NCBI RefSeq assembly: GCF_019916025.1
Contig: NZ_CP079737.1
Location: 558,001-622,000, forward strand
Direction: 5' to 3'
DNA length: 64,000 bases
Origin: Paraclostridium bifermentans
Lineage (GTDB): Bacteria; Bacillota; Clostridia; Peptostreptococcales; Peptostreptococcaceae
In this document: positions 13,153 to 22,931 of the stretch, piece after piece
How the letters are laid out: the number at the start of each line of letters is the position of its first letter
Numbering within the stretch: position 1 is the first letter of the stretch
Program-made: the position numbers and the translations under genes
The notes under the pieces: model-generated
What the model saw: the letters and a program-made list of their open reading frames with translations, nothing else
Told to the model about the DNA's origin: nothing
The model's database searches: none

Positions 13153-14265
13153 TTGAATAAGATTAAGGTTATGACCGTTTTTGGAACGAGGCCAGAGGCC
13201 ATAAAAATGGCGCCTTTAGTAAAAGAACTCGAGAGTAGAGAAGAAATTGAAAGTATTGTATGTGTAACAGCTCAACATAGACAAATGCTAGATCAAGTTT
13301 TAGATATATTTAATATAAATGCAGACTTTGATCTGAATTTAATGAAAAATAATCAGACGCTAACATCTATAACAGTTAGTGCATTAGAAGGAATAGATGA
13401 GGTAATAAGAAGATCAAAGCCAGATATAGTGTTGGTACATGGAGATACGACAACAACATTGTCTGCTAGTTTAGCAGCATTTTATAATAAATGTGATGTT
13501 GGACATGTGGAGGCAGGGCTTAGGACTTATAATAAATACTCTCCATATCCAGAGGAAATAAATAGACAAGTTACAGGCATTATAGCAGATATGCATTTTA
13601 CTCCAACTAATACATCAAAGGAAAATTTAATAAAAGAAGGAAAGTGTAGTGATGATATTTATGTAACTGGAAATACGGCTATAGATGCTTTAAAAATAAC
13701 TATAAAAAAAGGGTATAACAATAAAATATTAGATAAAATTAAAAGTGACAGAATGATTCTACTTACTGCTCACAGAAGAGAGAACTTGGGCGGAAATATG
13801 GAAAATATATTTAAAGCCATAAATAAGATAGTAAGCGAATTTAATGATGTTCAAGTAGTATATCCTGTACATTTAAACCCTAAAGTTAAAACTATTGCTG
13901 AGGATATTTTAGGTAATAATGAGAGAATACATTTAATAGAGCCTTTAAACGTTATAGATTTTCATAATTTTATGAGCAAGTCTTATTTAATAATGACTGA
14001 TAGTGGAGGTATCCAAGAAGAAGCTCCGTCTCTTGGAAGACCAGTTTTAGTTCTTAGAGATACAACGGAAAGACCTGAAGGAGTAGAAGCGGGGACATTA
14101 AAATTAGTGGGAACAAATTCAAAAGATATATATGATACGGCAAAGGAATTATTAATAGATAAAGAAAGCTATGAAAAAATGTCTAAAGCTTCAAATCCAT
14201 ATGGAGATGGTCTTGCAAGTAAGTACATCGTTGATAGTATAATAAAAAAATACTTGAATAAATAG
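13153..14265 (+). CDS. wecB: UDP-N-acetylglucosamine 2-epimerase (non-hydrolysing)
   Basis: A 370-residue cytosolic enzyme interconverting UDP-GlcNAc and UDP-ManNAc for cell-surface polymers. Motifs are VFGTRPEAIKMAPLVKEL at the N-terminus, HGDTTTT near residue 92, HVEAGLRT near 117, PEEINRQ near 132, TAHRREN near 205 and the UDP-binding SGGIQEEAPSLGRPVLVLR near 285. An in-frame ATG at 13144 lies within the Shine-Dalgarno AAAGGAGATGAT, so TTG at 13153 is the probable start. It stands alone after the rRNA operon, with no other polysaccharide genes nearby. The same enzyme is called mnaA in some genomes. Confidence 0.93.
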   Translation: MNKIKVMTVFGTRPEAIKMAPLVKELESREEIESIVCVTAQHRQMLDQVLDIFNINADFDLNLMKNNQTLTSITVSALEGIDEVIRRSKPDIVLVHGDTTTTLSASLAAFYNKCDVGHVEAGLRTYNKYSPYPEEINRQVTGIIADMHFTPTNTSKENLIKEGKCSDDIYVTGNTAIDALKITIKKGYNNKILDKIKSDRMILLTAHRRENLGGNMENIFKAINKIVSEFNDVQVVYPVHLNPKVKTIAEDILGNNERIHLIEPLNVIDFHNFMSKSYLIMTDSGGIQEEAPSLGRPVLVLRDTTERPEGVEAGTLKLVGTNSKDIYDTAKELLIDKESYEKMSKASNPYGDGLASKYIVDSIIKKYLNK

Positions 14266-14339
14266 GTAAAAGTGAATAAAAACAGTAAGTCCAATAAATA
14301 ATTATAATATAGACTAAATTGTTTAATTGGAGGAATTTT

Positions 14340-14522
14340 ATGTATAGAGTTGTATTAAAGTGTATTAATACAGATTATCTAAATGAGAACATGATATTTG
14401 ATTGTCAGTATATTGATTTTGATAGTTCAAAGTATAGGTTTGAAAATATAGTTATGAATAATTTTGTTATAAAAGACTTTGAAGTTAATAATGAAGATAT
14501 AGCATTGATAAAAATAATGTAA
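14340..14522 (+). CDS. Small hypothetical protein
   Basis: A 60-residue protein beginning MYRVVLKCINTDYLNENMIF. The ATG at 14340 has a clear ribosome binding site (TTGGAGGA), and an intrinsic hairpin overlaps the stop codon, which together support a real gene. It is soluble, rich in Asn, Asp and aromatic residues, with no membrane helix and no recognised domain. It lies 74 bases after wecB. Function unknown. Confidence 0.65.
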   Translation: MYRVVLKCINTDYLNENMIFDCQYIDFDSSKYRFENIVMNNFVIKDFEVNNEDIALIKIM

Positions 14523-14552
14523 TAAGTGTGTAGTTATAACTACACACTTATT
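14521..14552 (+). terminator. Perfect 32-base palindrome
   Basis: Two 14-base arms (AATAAGTGTGTAGT and its complement) flank TATA. The left arm overlaps the stop codon of the small gene. The T-tract is poor, so it is a probable terminator but could also be a protein-binding site. Confidence 0.65.
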
Positions 14553-14608
14553 ACATTATACGGACAATTTTAATAACAGTATTATAGCCGAAAGCATGTT
14601 CTTTTATA

Positions 14609-14617
14609 TGGTATAAT
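14609..14617 (+). promoter_or_regulatory. Extended -10 promoter of the add gene cluster
   Basis: TGG directly followed by TATAAT at 14612-14617 forms an extended -10 element 26 bases before the first gene of the five-gene add cluster. No good -35 is seen. Confidence 0.55.
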
Positions 14618-14642
14618 TACTTTATAAAGGAAGGGATAGTTT

Positions 14643-16547
14643 ATGAATATTATAGTAAATGATATTTTAAATGATAGAAAAATTAATGATATTAAGGATA
14701 AATATATAGAGTTTGCAAATAAAGAGTCATATAAAACAAATAATATTTTATTATTAGTACCAAACAACAAAATTAAATTTAAATATAACAAGTTAATAAA
14801 CTTAAAGGTAAGTGAAGAAATAAATATTTCAACATACAACTCATTTTTAATAAAAGAAGTAGTGAAGTTTTGGCCAATTATACAGCAAAAATATAATAAT
14901 ATAATCAGTCATAAAGTAAAACCATCTATTATAAATAGTAGTTTGACCGATTATATTTTAAATAAAATAGTTAAAGAAAAAAGGACTGTAGAGGGATTTT
15001 TTAACGATATAACTGCATCTAACAGAAATATTGCAAGTAGTATTAGCTTTAATATAAATAAGGGATGTCAAAGTTTAATAGATTTAAATGATATAGGTAA
15101 TAGAATTTATTACTCTAAACATAACCAAAGTAAGCTGGATAGATTTTCATACAGTCAAATGCAAGAAATAATAAATGAGTACCTAGATTTATTAGTAAAA
15201 AACTCAACTATGGATAATTCAATAGCAATTTATTTGTATAATGAATTTTTATTAAAAGATGAGGAATATGTAAATAACTTGAGAAGAAGAGTGAATTATT
15301 TAATAGTAGATAGTTTGGAAAACTGTACAGCAAGTGAAGTTGATTTTATAGATACATTGTTAGACAGTGTAAAAGAATCATATATGTATATAAATCAGAC
15401 GAAAGACTATGCTGCATTTAATAATGTAGATATGAAATATATTAAAGACAAATTATTTGATAAATGTAAGTTTATTAAAAATAGCGAAGCAAGTGAAGTT
15501 AATATAAGTGAATTATTTAAATTAAATAAAGACATCGAATTAAATCAAAATATACAACTGTATAGTCAGATGTTAATTGAGGTCAGTAATAAAGTTGTAG
15601 AATTAATTAACAAGGGTTATAGAGCAAAGGATATAGCTATTATTTCACCAATAAACAATACTATTACGGAGTATGAAATAAAAAATATATTATTAAAAAA
15701 TAACATAGGATTTTATAGTACAAAGCAAGATAAAAGAATAGTTGATTATCCTTATGCACATGCACTAATGGTGGCTTCATGTATATTTTATGAATGTGAA
15801 GAACTTTTAAATAATGAAGATTATATTAACTTTATAAGCCTTTTATTAAATACGAACAAAATTAGAGCTAAAAAAGTATTAAGTAAAAAATTAGAGTCAG
15901 ATAAATACAATGAAATAATAAATTACATAAGAAGTAAGAAGTCAGATGATGTAAATATTTATGAATTTTTAATTAAATTTTATATTGATAAATTATTAGA
16001 ACTTCCAAAAGGAAAAGAAAATGTGAAGATTTGTAAAAAGATAATTCAAGAAAGTGAGAATTTTACAGAGAATATATCTTTATTAGGAATAAATAATAAT
16101 AAATCAAAGGAAAAAATATTTATAGAGGCACTAAAATCAAGCATAAAAGATTATTATACTTTATTAGAATTAGAAGATTTTAAAGATGAAGACTTAGTTG
16201 TATTGACTACTCCATATACTTACATATCCCATAATATGAAAAATGATATGCAAATTTGGTTGGATATAGGCAGTAACATGTGGAGCATGAAATCTGAAAA
16301 AGAAATAAGTAATGTACATGTTTTAAAAAAATCTTTTATTGAAGGAAACATATATACTGAAGATATTGAAGAATTTTATAAAGAGTATTATTTAAAAAAT
16401 ACAATATATAATCTTCTTTTAAATACTGAAAAAGTATATGCATATAAAAGTGAATATACAGTAAATGGGTACATACAAGAAGGAAGTTTGTATGGATTGA
16501 TTTTAAAGTTAATAGATAAAGGTGATTTTAATGGAAATAAATTATAG
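14643..16547 (+). CDS. AddB-like protein without ATPase or nuclease motifs
   Basis: A 634-residue protein not recognised as a named family. Its layout follows the helicase-like half of AddB. ILLLVPNNKIKFKYNKLI near residue 36 matches AddB's VPEQYTFE segment in position, TYNSFLIKEVV near 64 matches the SFKTL segment, VNYLIVDSLENCTASEVDFI near 220 sits where Walker B would be, and AKDIAIISPINNTITEYEIK near 327 corresponds to YRDITVVTRDLNRYDFLV. There is no Walker A and no nuclease domain. It overlaps the following helicase gene by 17 bases, so translation is probably coupled. Likely a structural or DNA-scanning partner of that helicase; the homology is inferred by eye. Confidence 0.7.
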   Translation: MNIIVNDILNDRKINDIKDKYIEFANKESYKTNNILLLVPNNKIKFKYNKLINLKVSEEINISTYNSFLIKEVVKFWPIIQQKYNNIISHKVKPSIINSSLTDYILNKIVKEKRTVEGFFNDITASNRNIASSISFNINKGCQSLIDLNDIGNRIYYSKHNQSKLDRFSYSQMQEIINEYLDLLVKNSTMDNSIAIYLYNEFLLKDEEYVNNLRRRVNYLIVDSLENCTASEVDFIDTLLDSVKESYMYINQTKDYAAFNNVDMKYIKDKLFDKCKFIKNSEASEVNISELFKLNKDIELNQNIQLYSQMLIEVSNKVVELINKGYRAKDIAIISPINNTITEYEIKNILLKNNIGFYSTKQDKRIVDYPYAHALMVASCIFYECEELLNNEDYINFISLLLNTNKIRAKKVLSKKLESDKYNEIINYIRSKKSDDVNIYEFLIKFYIDKLLELPKGKENVKICKKIIQESENFTENISLLGINNNKSKEKIFIEALKSSIKDYYTLLELEDFKDEDLVVLTTPYTYISHNMKNDMQIWLDIGSNMWSMKSEKEISNVHVLKKSFIEGNIYTEDIEEFYKEYYLKNTIYNLLLNTEKVYAYKSEYTVNGYIQEGSLYGLILKLIDKGDFNGNKL

Positions 16548-18741
16548 AGAAGATCAAACGCCTATAATAAATTATGAAGGTGGAACTATGGCGGTACCAG
16601 CAGTACCAGGAGCTGGAAAAACTTTTATAGTTACAAATTTAGTTGCGAAATTAATAAGTCAAGGCAAGCATAGACCAGGGAAAATACTAATACTTACTTA
16701 TATGAATAGTGCAGTTAATAATTTTAAAGGTAGAATAGCAAAATTATTAGATGAAAAGGGTATAGATGATAAAAATTCATATGAAGTAATGACTATTCAT
16801 AGTTTGGCAGTAAAGATAATAAAAGAAAAGCCCGAGATTGTAATGTTAAGTGATGAATTTAGCATAGTGGACGACTTAAAGAAAAGTATTATATTAAATG
16901 AGAGTATAAATAACTTCAAAAATAATGGAGGAGAAAAAGCTTTTAATTTTTTTGTTAAAGAGCAAAGAGATGAAGAATGGAGAAATAGATGTTTAGAGTC
17001 ATGGAATCAAGGTTTTTTTGATTTAGTTACAAACTCTATAAGTGAGTTAAAATACAAGGATATTTCACCAGAAAAACTAGAAAATATAATTTTAAATGGA
17101 CACAAAGGAATATTAAAATGTATTTTACCTATATACAAAGACTATGAAAGAAAGTTGAAAAATAATGGATTATTAGATTATGATGATATTTTAATATTAG
17201 CATATAAAGCACTTATCAGTGATGAAGATTTAAAAATTAAATTTCAAAAGCGATATTCATATATATTTGAAGATGAATGCCAGGATTCAAATGAACTTCA
17301 AGGAAAAATAATAAAGCTATTATCCGAAGATAATAATAATTTAGTTCGTGTTGGAGATGTAAACCAAAGTATAAATGGAACATTCTCATCATCAGATCCA
17401 ATGTTTTTTAAGCAGTTTATGGAAGAAGCTGATAGTTGTTACAAAATGGATATGTCTAACAGAAGTTCTAAAGACATTATCGAATTATCAAATAGACTAG
17501 TAAAATTAATTACAAAAGAATTTTATTTAGAAGAGTGTAAAAGTGCGCTAGAAGATATGGAAATAAAAACAGTTCCAGATGGTAAGGGATATAAAGAAAA
17601 TCCTAAACCCGATAAATATTTACTGAATGCAAAATGGTATGAAACATGGGAAAAAGAAATAGTACAAACTGTAAAGTTTGTAGAGTATATAAAAGCTAAT
17701 ACGCCAGATAAGAGTATAGGTATATTGGTTCCATTCAATAATCAAGTAAGGGAAGTAGCTCAAGTTTTGGAAGCTCATAACTTAGAGTTTGATGAACTAG
17801 GACCAAACTCATCACATAAAAGGAAGATAATAAATAACATAGGTTATATAATTGATTTTTTATCTCAGTGTGATAGTACAGAAAAATTAATTAATGTTTT
17901 AGAAAAGGTGTATATAAATTCTGATAATAAAATAGGTAAAGATGAGTTTTTATGTAAATTAAAAAAATATGAAAGTGAAGATATAATATATGACACAGAA
18001 ACAGTTATAGAAGATATTGTTATAGATAATAGAGATGAAATATATTTAACCTTTAAAAAAGGGATAGAATGTTTAAAAAATATAATAGAGTATGAATCTA
18101 TAAAAGTAGATGAACTAATATTGATAATTGGCGAAAATATAGAAATATCAGATGAAGAAAAGGCTATGGTAGAATATATAGCATTTTATGTTAGATACCT
18201 AATACTTGATAATCCAAATACAAGCTTATACGATATATCAAAAATACTTTTAGATGATAGAAATAGAGTATTTAATTACATAAGCGAAATAATATATGAA
18301 ATAAATGGATATGAACCTAAGCCAGGAGGAATTACTGTTTGTACATACCATAAGTCAAAGGGTATGGAATGGGATGTTGTATTTTTACTTGATTTAACAG
18401 AATTTAAATTTCCAGCAGATATAAAACAAAAATTCCAAGGAGAATTATGGTATTTAAAAGATAAATATAAAAATCCAGTAGCTATAGCAAAATCTGAGGT
18501 TGAGTCAATAGTAACTGGTGATGCCCCTAAGGATTTTATGTACAAGCATAAAATAGATATAATAAATGAAAAAATAAGATTATTATATGTGGGGATAACA
18601 AGGGCAAAAGAAATGTTGATGTTATCAGGACATAGTTATAAAGATAATACAACAAATAAAAAGCAACAACAAAAACCATCTTTTTATTTTAATAGTTTAG
18701 GTAGATTTATAAAAGTTAAGAGAGGTGATATTGTTGAATAA
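16531..18741 (+). CDS. UvrD/AddA-like SF1 DNA helicase
   Basis: A 736-residue superfamily 1A helicase. Motif I is AVPGAGKTF, Ia ILTYMNSAVNNFKGR, Ib TIHSLA, II FEDECQDSNELQ (DECQD in place of the usual DEYQD), III VRVGDVNQSINGTF, V CTYHKSKGMEWDVVFL and VI LLYVGITRAKEMLMLSGH. It ends soon after motif VI and lacks the nuclease domain of AddA. GTG 16522 lies in the ribosome binding site; ATG 16531 is preferred. It overlaps its upstream partner, and its stop overlaps the start of the nuclease gene, so the three are coupled. Likely role: unwinding DNA ends in repair or recombination. Confidence 0.88.
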   Translation: MEINYREDQTPIINYEGGTMAVPAVPGAGKTFIVTNLVAKLISQGKHRPGKILILTYMNSAVNNFKGRIAKLLDEKGIDDKNSYEVMTIHSLAVKIIKEKPEIVMLSDEFSIVDDLKKSIILNESINNFKNNGGEKAFNFFVKEQRDEEWRNRCLESWNQGFFDLVTNSISELKYKDISPEKLENIILNGHKGILKCILPIYKDYERKLKNNGLLDYDDILILAYKALISDEDLKIKFQKRYSYIFEDECQDSNELQGKIIKLLSEDNNNLVRVGDVNQSINGTFSSSDPMFFKQFMEEADSCYKMDMSNRSSKDIIELSNRLVKLITKEFYLEECKSALEDMEIKTVPDGKGYKENPKPDKYLLNAKWYETWEKEIVQTVKFVEYIKANTPDKSIGILVPFNNQVREVAQVLEAHNLEFDELGPNSSHKRKIINNIGYIIDFLSQCDSTEKLINVLEKVYINSDNKIGKDEFLCKLKKYESEDIIYDTETVIEDIVIDNRDEIYLTFKKGIECLKNIIEYESIKVDELILIIGENIEISDEEKAMVEYIAFYVRYLILDNPNTSLYDISKILLDDRNRVFNYISEIIYEINGYEPKPGGITVCTYHKSKGMEWDVVFLLDLTEFKFPADIKQKFQGELWYLKDKYKNPVAIAKSEVESIVTGDAPKDFMYKHKIDIINEKIRLLYVGITRAKEMLMLSGHSYKDNTTNKKQQQKPSFYFNSLGRFIKVKRGDIVE

Positions 18742-19495
18742 AAAATTAGAGAATTTCTTATTTAGTCAAAACTCTATAAATACTTATAGAAGTTGCCCAT
18801 TAAAATTTAAATTTAAATATGTAGATAAATTAAATTGGAAACAAGATGATGAAGGAAGCAGAGATTACTATGAAAATCTTAAATTGGGTTCAGATTTCCA
18901 TTTAATATGTGAGAGGTATTTTAGTAATATACCAACTGGAATAGAATTTTTAAATAATGAAGAATTCAATATATGGTTAGAAAAAATTAAAAGATTGATA
19001 CCTATAAAAGATGATAAGTTATATCTTCCAGAGTATGAGGTTAGATATAGTTTGAATAATTTTAAAATACAGGCTAAATTTGATTTAGTTGTAGTAGATA
19101 AGGATAGTATAAGTATCTGGGATTGGAAAACAGAAAATAGAAAGATAGAATATAAAGATGTAGAAAATAGAATTCAAACTTTAGTTTACTTATTTTTAGC
19201 AAGTGAAACTATTGGTAAAATATATAATTTAGATATAGATTATGAAAATATAAAATTAAGTTATTATCAACCAGAGCATTATAATGAGCCTATAACAATT
19301 ACATATAGTAATGAAAAACATAAAATAAATAAAAAACAATTAGAAAACTACATAGGAAATATATTAAATACAAATTACGATGAAGAAAAAAATATAAAAA
19401 ATATTAAACATTGCAAGTTTTGTGAGTTTAATAAATTATGCAATAATGAAGCTGTAAACTATAGCACATTGGAGGAAGAAATATATGAGCCTTAG
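18734..19495 (+). CDS. PD-(D/E)XK nuclease, Cas4/AddB-type with Fe-S cysteines
   Basis: A protein of about 253 residues. INTYRSCPLKFKFKYVDKL opens the domain, FDLVV and IWDWKTENRK supply the catalytic D and D-x-K, and RIQTLVYLFL is the Q-x3-Y motif. One early cysteine plus the C-terminal cluster CKFCEFNKLC form the four-cysteine pattern of a 4Fe-4S cluster as in Cas4 and the AddB nuclease. The start is TTG 18734 or 18731 after AGAGGTGAT; the GTG at 18725 is inside that site. It overlaps the helicase gene and addB. It is probably the nuclease subunit of the upstream split complex. Confidence 0.85.
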   Translation: MNKKLENFLFSQNSINTYRSCPLKFKFKYVDKLNWKQDDEGSRDYYENLKLGSDFHLICERYFSNIPTGIEFLNNEEFNIWLEKIKRLIPIKDDKLYLPEYEVRYSLNNFKIQAKFDLVVVDKDSISIWDWKTENRKIEYKDVENRIQTLVYLFLASETIGKIYNLDIDYENIKLSYYQPEHYNEPITITYSNEKHKINKKQLENYIGNILNTNYDEEKNIKNIKHCKFCEFNKLCNNEAVNYSTLEEEIYEP

Positions 19496-22400
19496 ATTTA
19501 TATTTGGAAGAGGCGGGAGTGGGAAAACAACATATTGTTTAGAAGAAATTTCTAAGCAAGTGCTTGATGATGGAACATCTCCTATAATACTGCTAGTTCC
19601 AGAACAATATACATTTGAAAGTGAAAAAAGACTAAGTAATTATTTAAAAAAAGATCCATACCTTAGAGCTAGAGTACTTAGTTTTAAAACATTAAGTAAC
19701 ATAGTATTTTCTCAGGTTGGAGGATTAACAGATATAAATATAAATGCTAGTGGTAGATCTATGATGATTTATAAAGCGTTAGAAGGGGTTAGTGAAGACC
19801 TTGAAATATTTTCAAAGGCAGCATCTCAACCTGGATTTATAGGTACCATAGCTGATATGATATCAGAACTTAAGCAATATAGTATTTCTCATGAATCTTT
19901 AGAAAATATAGCTGGAGAAGTACAAAGTGAAACACTTAAACTAAAACTTCAGGATATAAGTAAGATATATGCTAATTATGAAAACATACTACATGAAAAT
20001 TATATAGATTCACAAGATTTATTAGCATCGTTAGCGGACAAGATAGAAAGTTGTAATTACTTTGACAATGCAATAATTTACATTGATGAATTTACAGGTT
20101 TTACTCCAAATCAATATAGAGTAATAAAGAGTTTGCTACATAAAGCCGCAGAAGTAAATGTAACTTTGACATTAGATAACAACTTAGTTAAGACTTACAA
20201 TAAGACAGATGTTTTTTCTCGTACTAAATTTACAGAAGAGAAATTAAAAAAATTATGTTTAGAATCAGGAGTTAGAATTAAGCCTGAAATAAGTTTAAAT
20301 GCAAGTAAAATAAAAAGATTTGAAGGAAACAAAGAATTAGAACATCTTGAAAGAAATTACTATTCATATCCTTATAAAATATATGAAGAGGAAACAGAAA
20401 GTATAGCTATAAAAGAGTTTAGTAACTTATACTCAGAAGTAGAGCAAATAGCTAAAGAAATAGTATTTTTAGTTAGAGATAAAAAAGCAAGATATAGAGA
20501 TATAACGGTAGTAACTAGAGATTTAAATAGATATGATTTTTTAGTTCAATCTATATTTAATGAATATGAAATACCTAATTTTATAGATAGTAAAAAAGAA
20601 GCTAAAAGTAATCCTATTATAGTTTTGATAATAGCAGCATTAGAAATGCAAAATAGGAGATATAACTATGAAACTATGTTTAGATATTTAAAAAGTGGTC
20701 TTTTAGGAATAAGTATAGAAGATATTAGCCTAATAGAAAATTATGTTTTGGCAAATGGAATAAAAGGGAAAAGATGGTTTGAAGAAAAGTGGAACTATAG
20801 AGTATATCATAAATTAAATGAAGATGAGAATGACTATGAAATAGATATAATAAACAGAGTTAATGAGATTAAAGATTTAATAATAAAACCTATAATTAAA
20901 TTACAAGAAAAACTTAAAGGGAAAAATAAAGCAAAAGATATATGCAAATATATATATGAATTTTTATTAGATATAAATATACCTAACACTATACAAATAA
21001 TGATTGATAAATTTAAAGAAAATAATGAAATAGATCTAGCTAATCAGTATGCTCAGGTTTGGGAGATTGTTGTTGATATACTAGACCAAATAGTAGAGAT
21101 TATGGGAGAGGATACGATAAATTTAGATAAATTCATAAAAGTAATAAGTATTGGTTTTGATGAGTATGAATTAGCAACAGTACCCCCAAGTCTAGACCAG
21201 GTTTTAGTAAGTAGTGTAGACAGAATGAAAAACCCAAATACAAAGCATTTATATTTAATGGGAACTACAGATGGAATTTTTCCACTAATATCAAAAGATG
21301 ATGGAATATTAAATGACAGTGATAGAAAAAATTTAGGGGATAATGGAGTAGAAGTTGATATTGACAGTAAAACTAAAACATTTGAAGAACAATTTTTAGT
21401 TTATAGAGCTTTAACATCAACTAAATGTTCATTAACAGTTACATACCCAATTGCTGATCATGAAGGAAAAACATTAAGACCATCGATAATAGTGTCTAGA
21501 CTTAAAAAGATATTTCCAAATATAAAAAATACAAGCTATTTAAGTGATGTAAAATATTGTTCAAGTGAAGAAATAGTAGAAAATATAACTACTAAAGCAC
21601 CTGTATTTAATGAACTTATAAAATCTATAAAAGAATTTGAAGAAGAAAAATATATAGATTCTGTGTGGCTAGATGCATATAAATATTTCATACAAAATGA
21701 TGACTATTACATTAGAGCAAAAAATATAATAGAAGGTTTAAATTATACAAATCAAGTTAAGCAGATAGAAAGTGAAAAAATAAGAGCATTATATGACAAT
21801 AAAATATTCAGTGTTTCTAGGCTAGAAAAATATGCTCAATGTCCATTTGCTTATTTTATACAATATGGGTTGAAAGCAAAAGAAAGAAAAGAATTTGAGT
21901 TTACTCCTCCTGATTTTGGAACATTTGTACACAATATATTAGATAAGTTTTCAAAACAGTTATCTAAAGATAATTTAGACTGGAGAGAGATAACAGATGA
22001 ATATATAGTAGAAAAAGTAACTATAATAGTGGATGATTTAATAGCTAAGATACCGGGATATATATTACAGAGTTCAGCAAGATATAAGTACTTGGCATAT
22101 AGGTTAAGAAATATGCTTGTTTCAGCTATATCTATTATAAGCAATCAAATTAAAAAAGGATCATTTGATCCTGCAGACTATGAAGTAGAGTTTGGAGGAA
22201 AGGGTAAATATCCACCTATTAAAATTGTTTTAGAAAATGGAGAAGAGATAAACTTAATAGGGCAAATAGATAGAGTAGACATGTTTGAAGATGGGCAAGA
22301 AAAATATATAAGAATTGTAGACTATAAATCTGGAAACAAAGATATGAGTCTTACAGATGTATATCATGGATTACAGCTACAGTTACTAGTTTATCTAGAT

Positions 22401-22931
22401 GCAATATTAGAAAGTGCTAAATATAATGATGGAGATATAAATCCTGCTGCTATACTTTATTTTAAAATAGATGATCCTATTATTAAATCTAATGAAGATA
22501 AAGAAGATGATAGTATAAGAGAAGAAATACTGAAGAAGCTTAAAATGAAAGGTCTTGTATTAAAGGATAGCAATATAATTAGAAAGATGGACAATACATT
22601 ACCTGAAGGAGAAAAAGCAACATCATTAGTTATACCAGCTTCTATAAACAAAGATGGAACTATTTCAAAAAACACATCAGGTGTAAATGAAGAAGAGTTT
22701 TCAATACTTAGAAAATATGTAAAACATACAATCAAAGAGTTAAGCAAAAATATGCTTGAAGGACATATTGGAATAGCTCCATATAAGACTAAAGAATCAA
22801 CATCTTGTGATTTTTGCAGTTTTGCAACTATATGTTTATTTGATAGTACATTTAAAGACAATAGTTATAGAATTATAAACAAAAAAAGCCAAGATGAAAT
22901 AATTAATAAAATGAGAGGAGAGGTTGAATAA
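19485..22931 (+). CDS. addB: Helicase-nuclease AddAB subunit B
   Basis: A 1148-residue subunit of the double-strand-break end-resection enzyme AddAB. Walker A GRGGSGKTTY is at the extreme N-terminus, and helicase-fold elements continue to about residue 780. The C-terminal RecB-type nuclease shows CPFAYFIQYGLKAKER, GQIDRVDMF, RIVDYKSG and LQLQLLVYLDAI. The iron-sulfur cysteines are in YAQCPF and CDFCSFATIC. It starts at an ATG inside the preceding nuclease gene (11-base overlap), and its TAA shares a base with the addA ATG. Length is typical (about 1150). Confidence 0.96.
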   Translation: MSLRFIFGRGGSGKTTYCLEEISKQVLDDGTSPIILLVPEQYTFESEKRLSNYLKKDPYLRARVLSFKTLSNIVFSQVGGLTDININASGRSMMIYKALEGVSEDLEIFSKAASQPGFIGTIADMISELKQYSISHESLENIAGEVQSETLKLKLQDISKIYANYENILHENYIDSQDLLASLADKIESCNYFDNAIIYIDEFTGFTPNQYRVIKSLLHKAAEVNVTLTLDNNLVKTYNKTDVFSRTKFTEEKLKKLCLESGVRIKPEISLNASKIKRFEGNKELEHLERNYYSYPYKIYEEETESIAIKEFSNLYSEVEQIAKEIVFLVRDKKARYRDITVVTRDLNRYDFLVQSIFNEYEIPNFIDSKKEAKSNPIIVLIIAALEMQNRRYNYETMFRYLKSGLLGISIEDISLIENYVLANGIKGKRWFEEKWNYRVYHKLNEDENDYEIDIINRVNEIKDLIIKPIIKLQEKLKGKNKAKDICKYIYEFLLDINIPNTIQIMIDKFKENNEIDLANQYAQVWEIVVDILDQIVEIMGEDTINLDKFIKVISIGFDEYELATVPPSLDQVLVSSVDRMKNPNTKHLYLMGTTDGIFPLISKDDGILNDSDRKNLGDNGVEVDIDSKTKTFEEQFLVYRALTSTKCSLTVTYPIADHEGKTLRPSIIVSRLKKIFPNIKNTSYLSDVKYCSSEEIVENITTKAPVFNELIKSIKEFEEEKYIDSVWLDAYKYFIQNDDYYIRAKNIIEGLNYTNQVKQIESEKIRALYDNKIFSVSRLEKYAQCPFAYFIQYGLKAKERKEFEFTPPDFGTFVHNILDKFSKQLSKDNLDWREITDEYIVEKVTIIVDDLIAKIPGYILQSSARYKYLAYRLRNMLVSAISIISNQIKKGSFDPADYEVEFGGKGKYPPIKIVLENGEEINLIGQIDRVDMFEDGQEKYIRIVDYKSGNKDMSLTDVYHGLQLQLLVYLDAILESAKYNDGDINPAAILYFKIDDPIIKSNEDKEDDSIREEILKKLKMKGLVLKDSNIIRKMDNTLPEGEKATSLVIPASINKDGTISKNTSGVNEEEFSILRKYVKHTIKELSKNMLEGHIGIAPYKTKESTSCDFCSFATICLFDSTFKDNSYRIINKKSQDEIINKMRGEVE

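Noticed and set aside
14643-16547. The 634-residue protein as a frameshifted or truncated addB
   Set aside because: It is one long intact frame with its own ribosome binding site, ends at an overlap with the next gene, and a full addB is present downstream.
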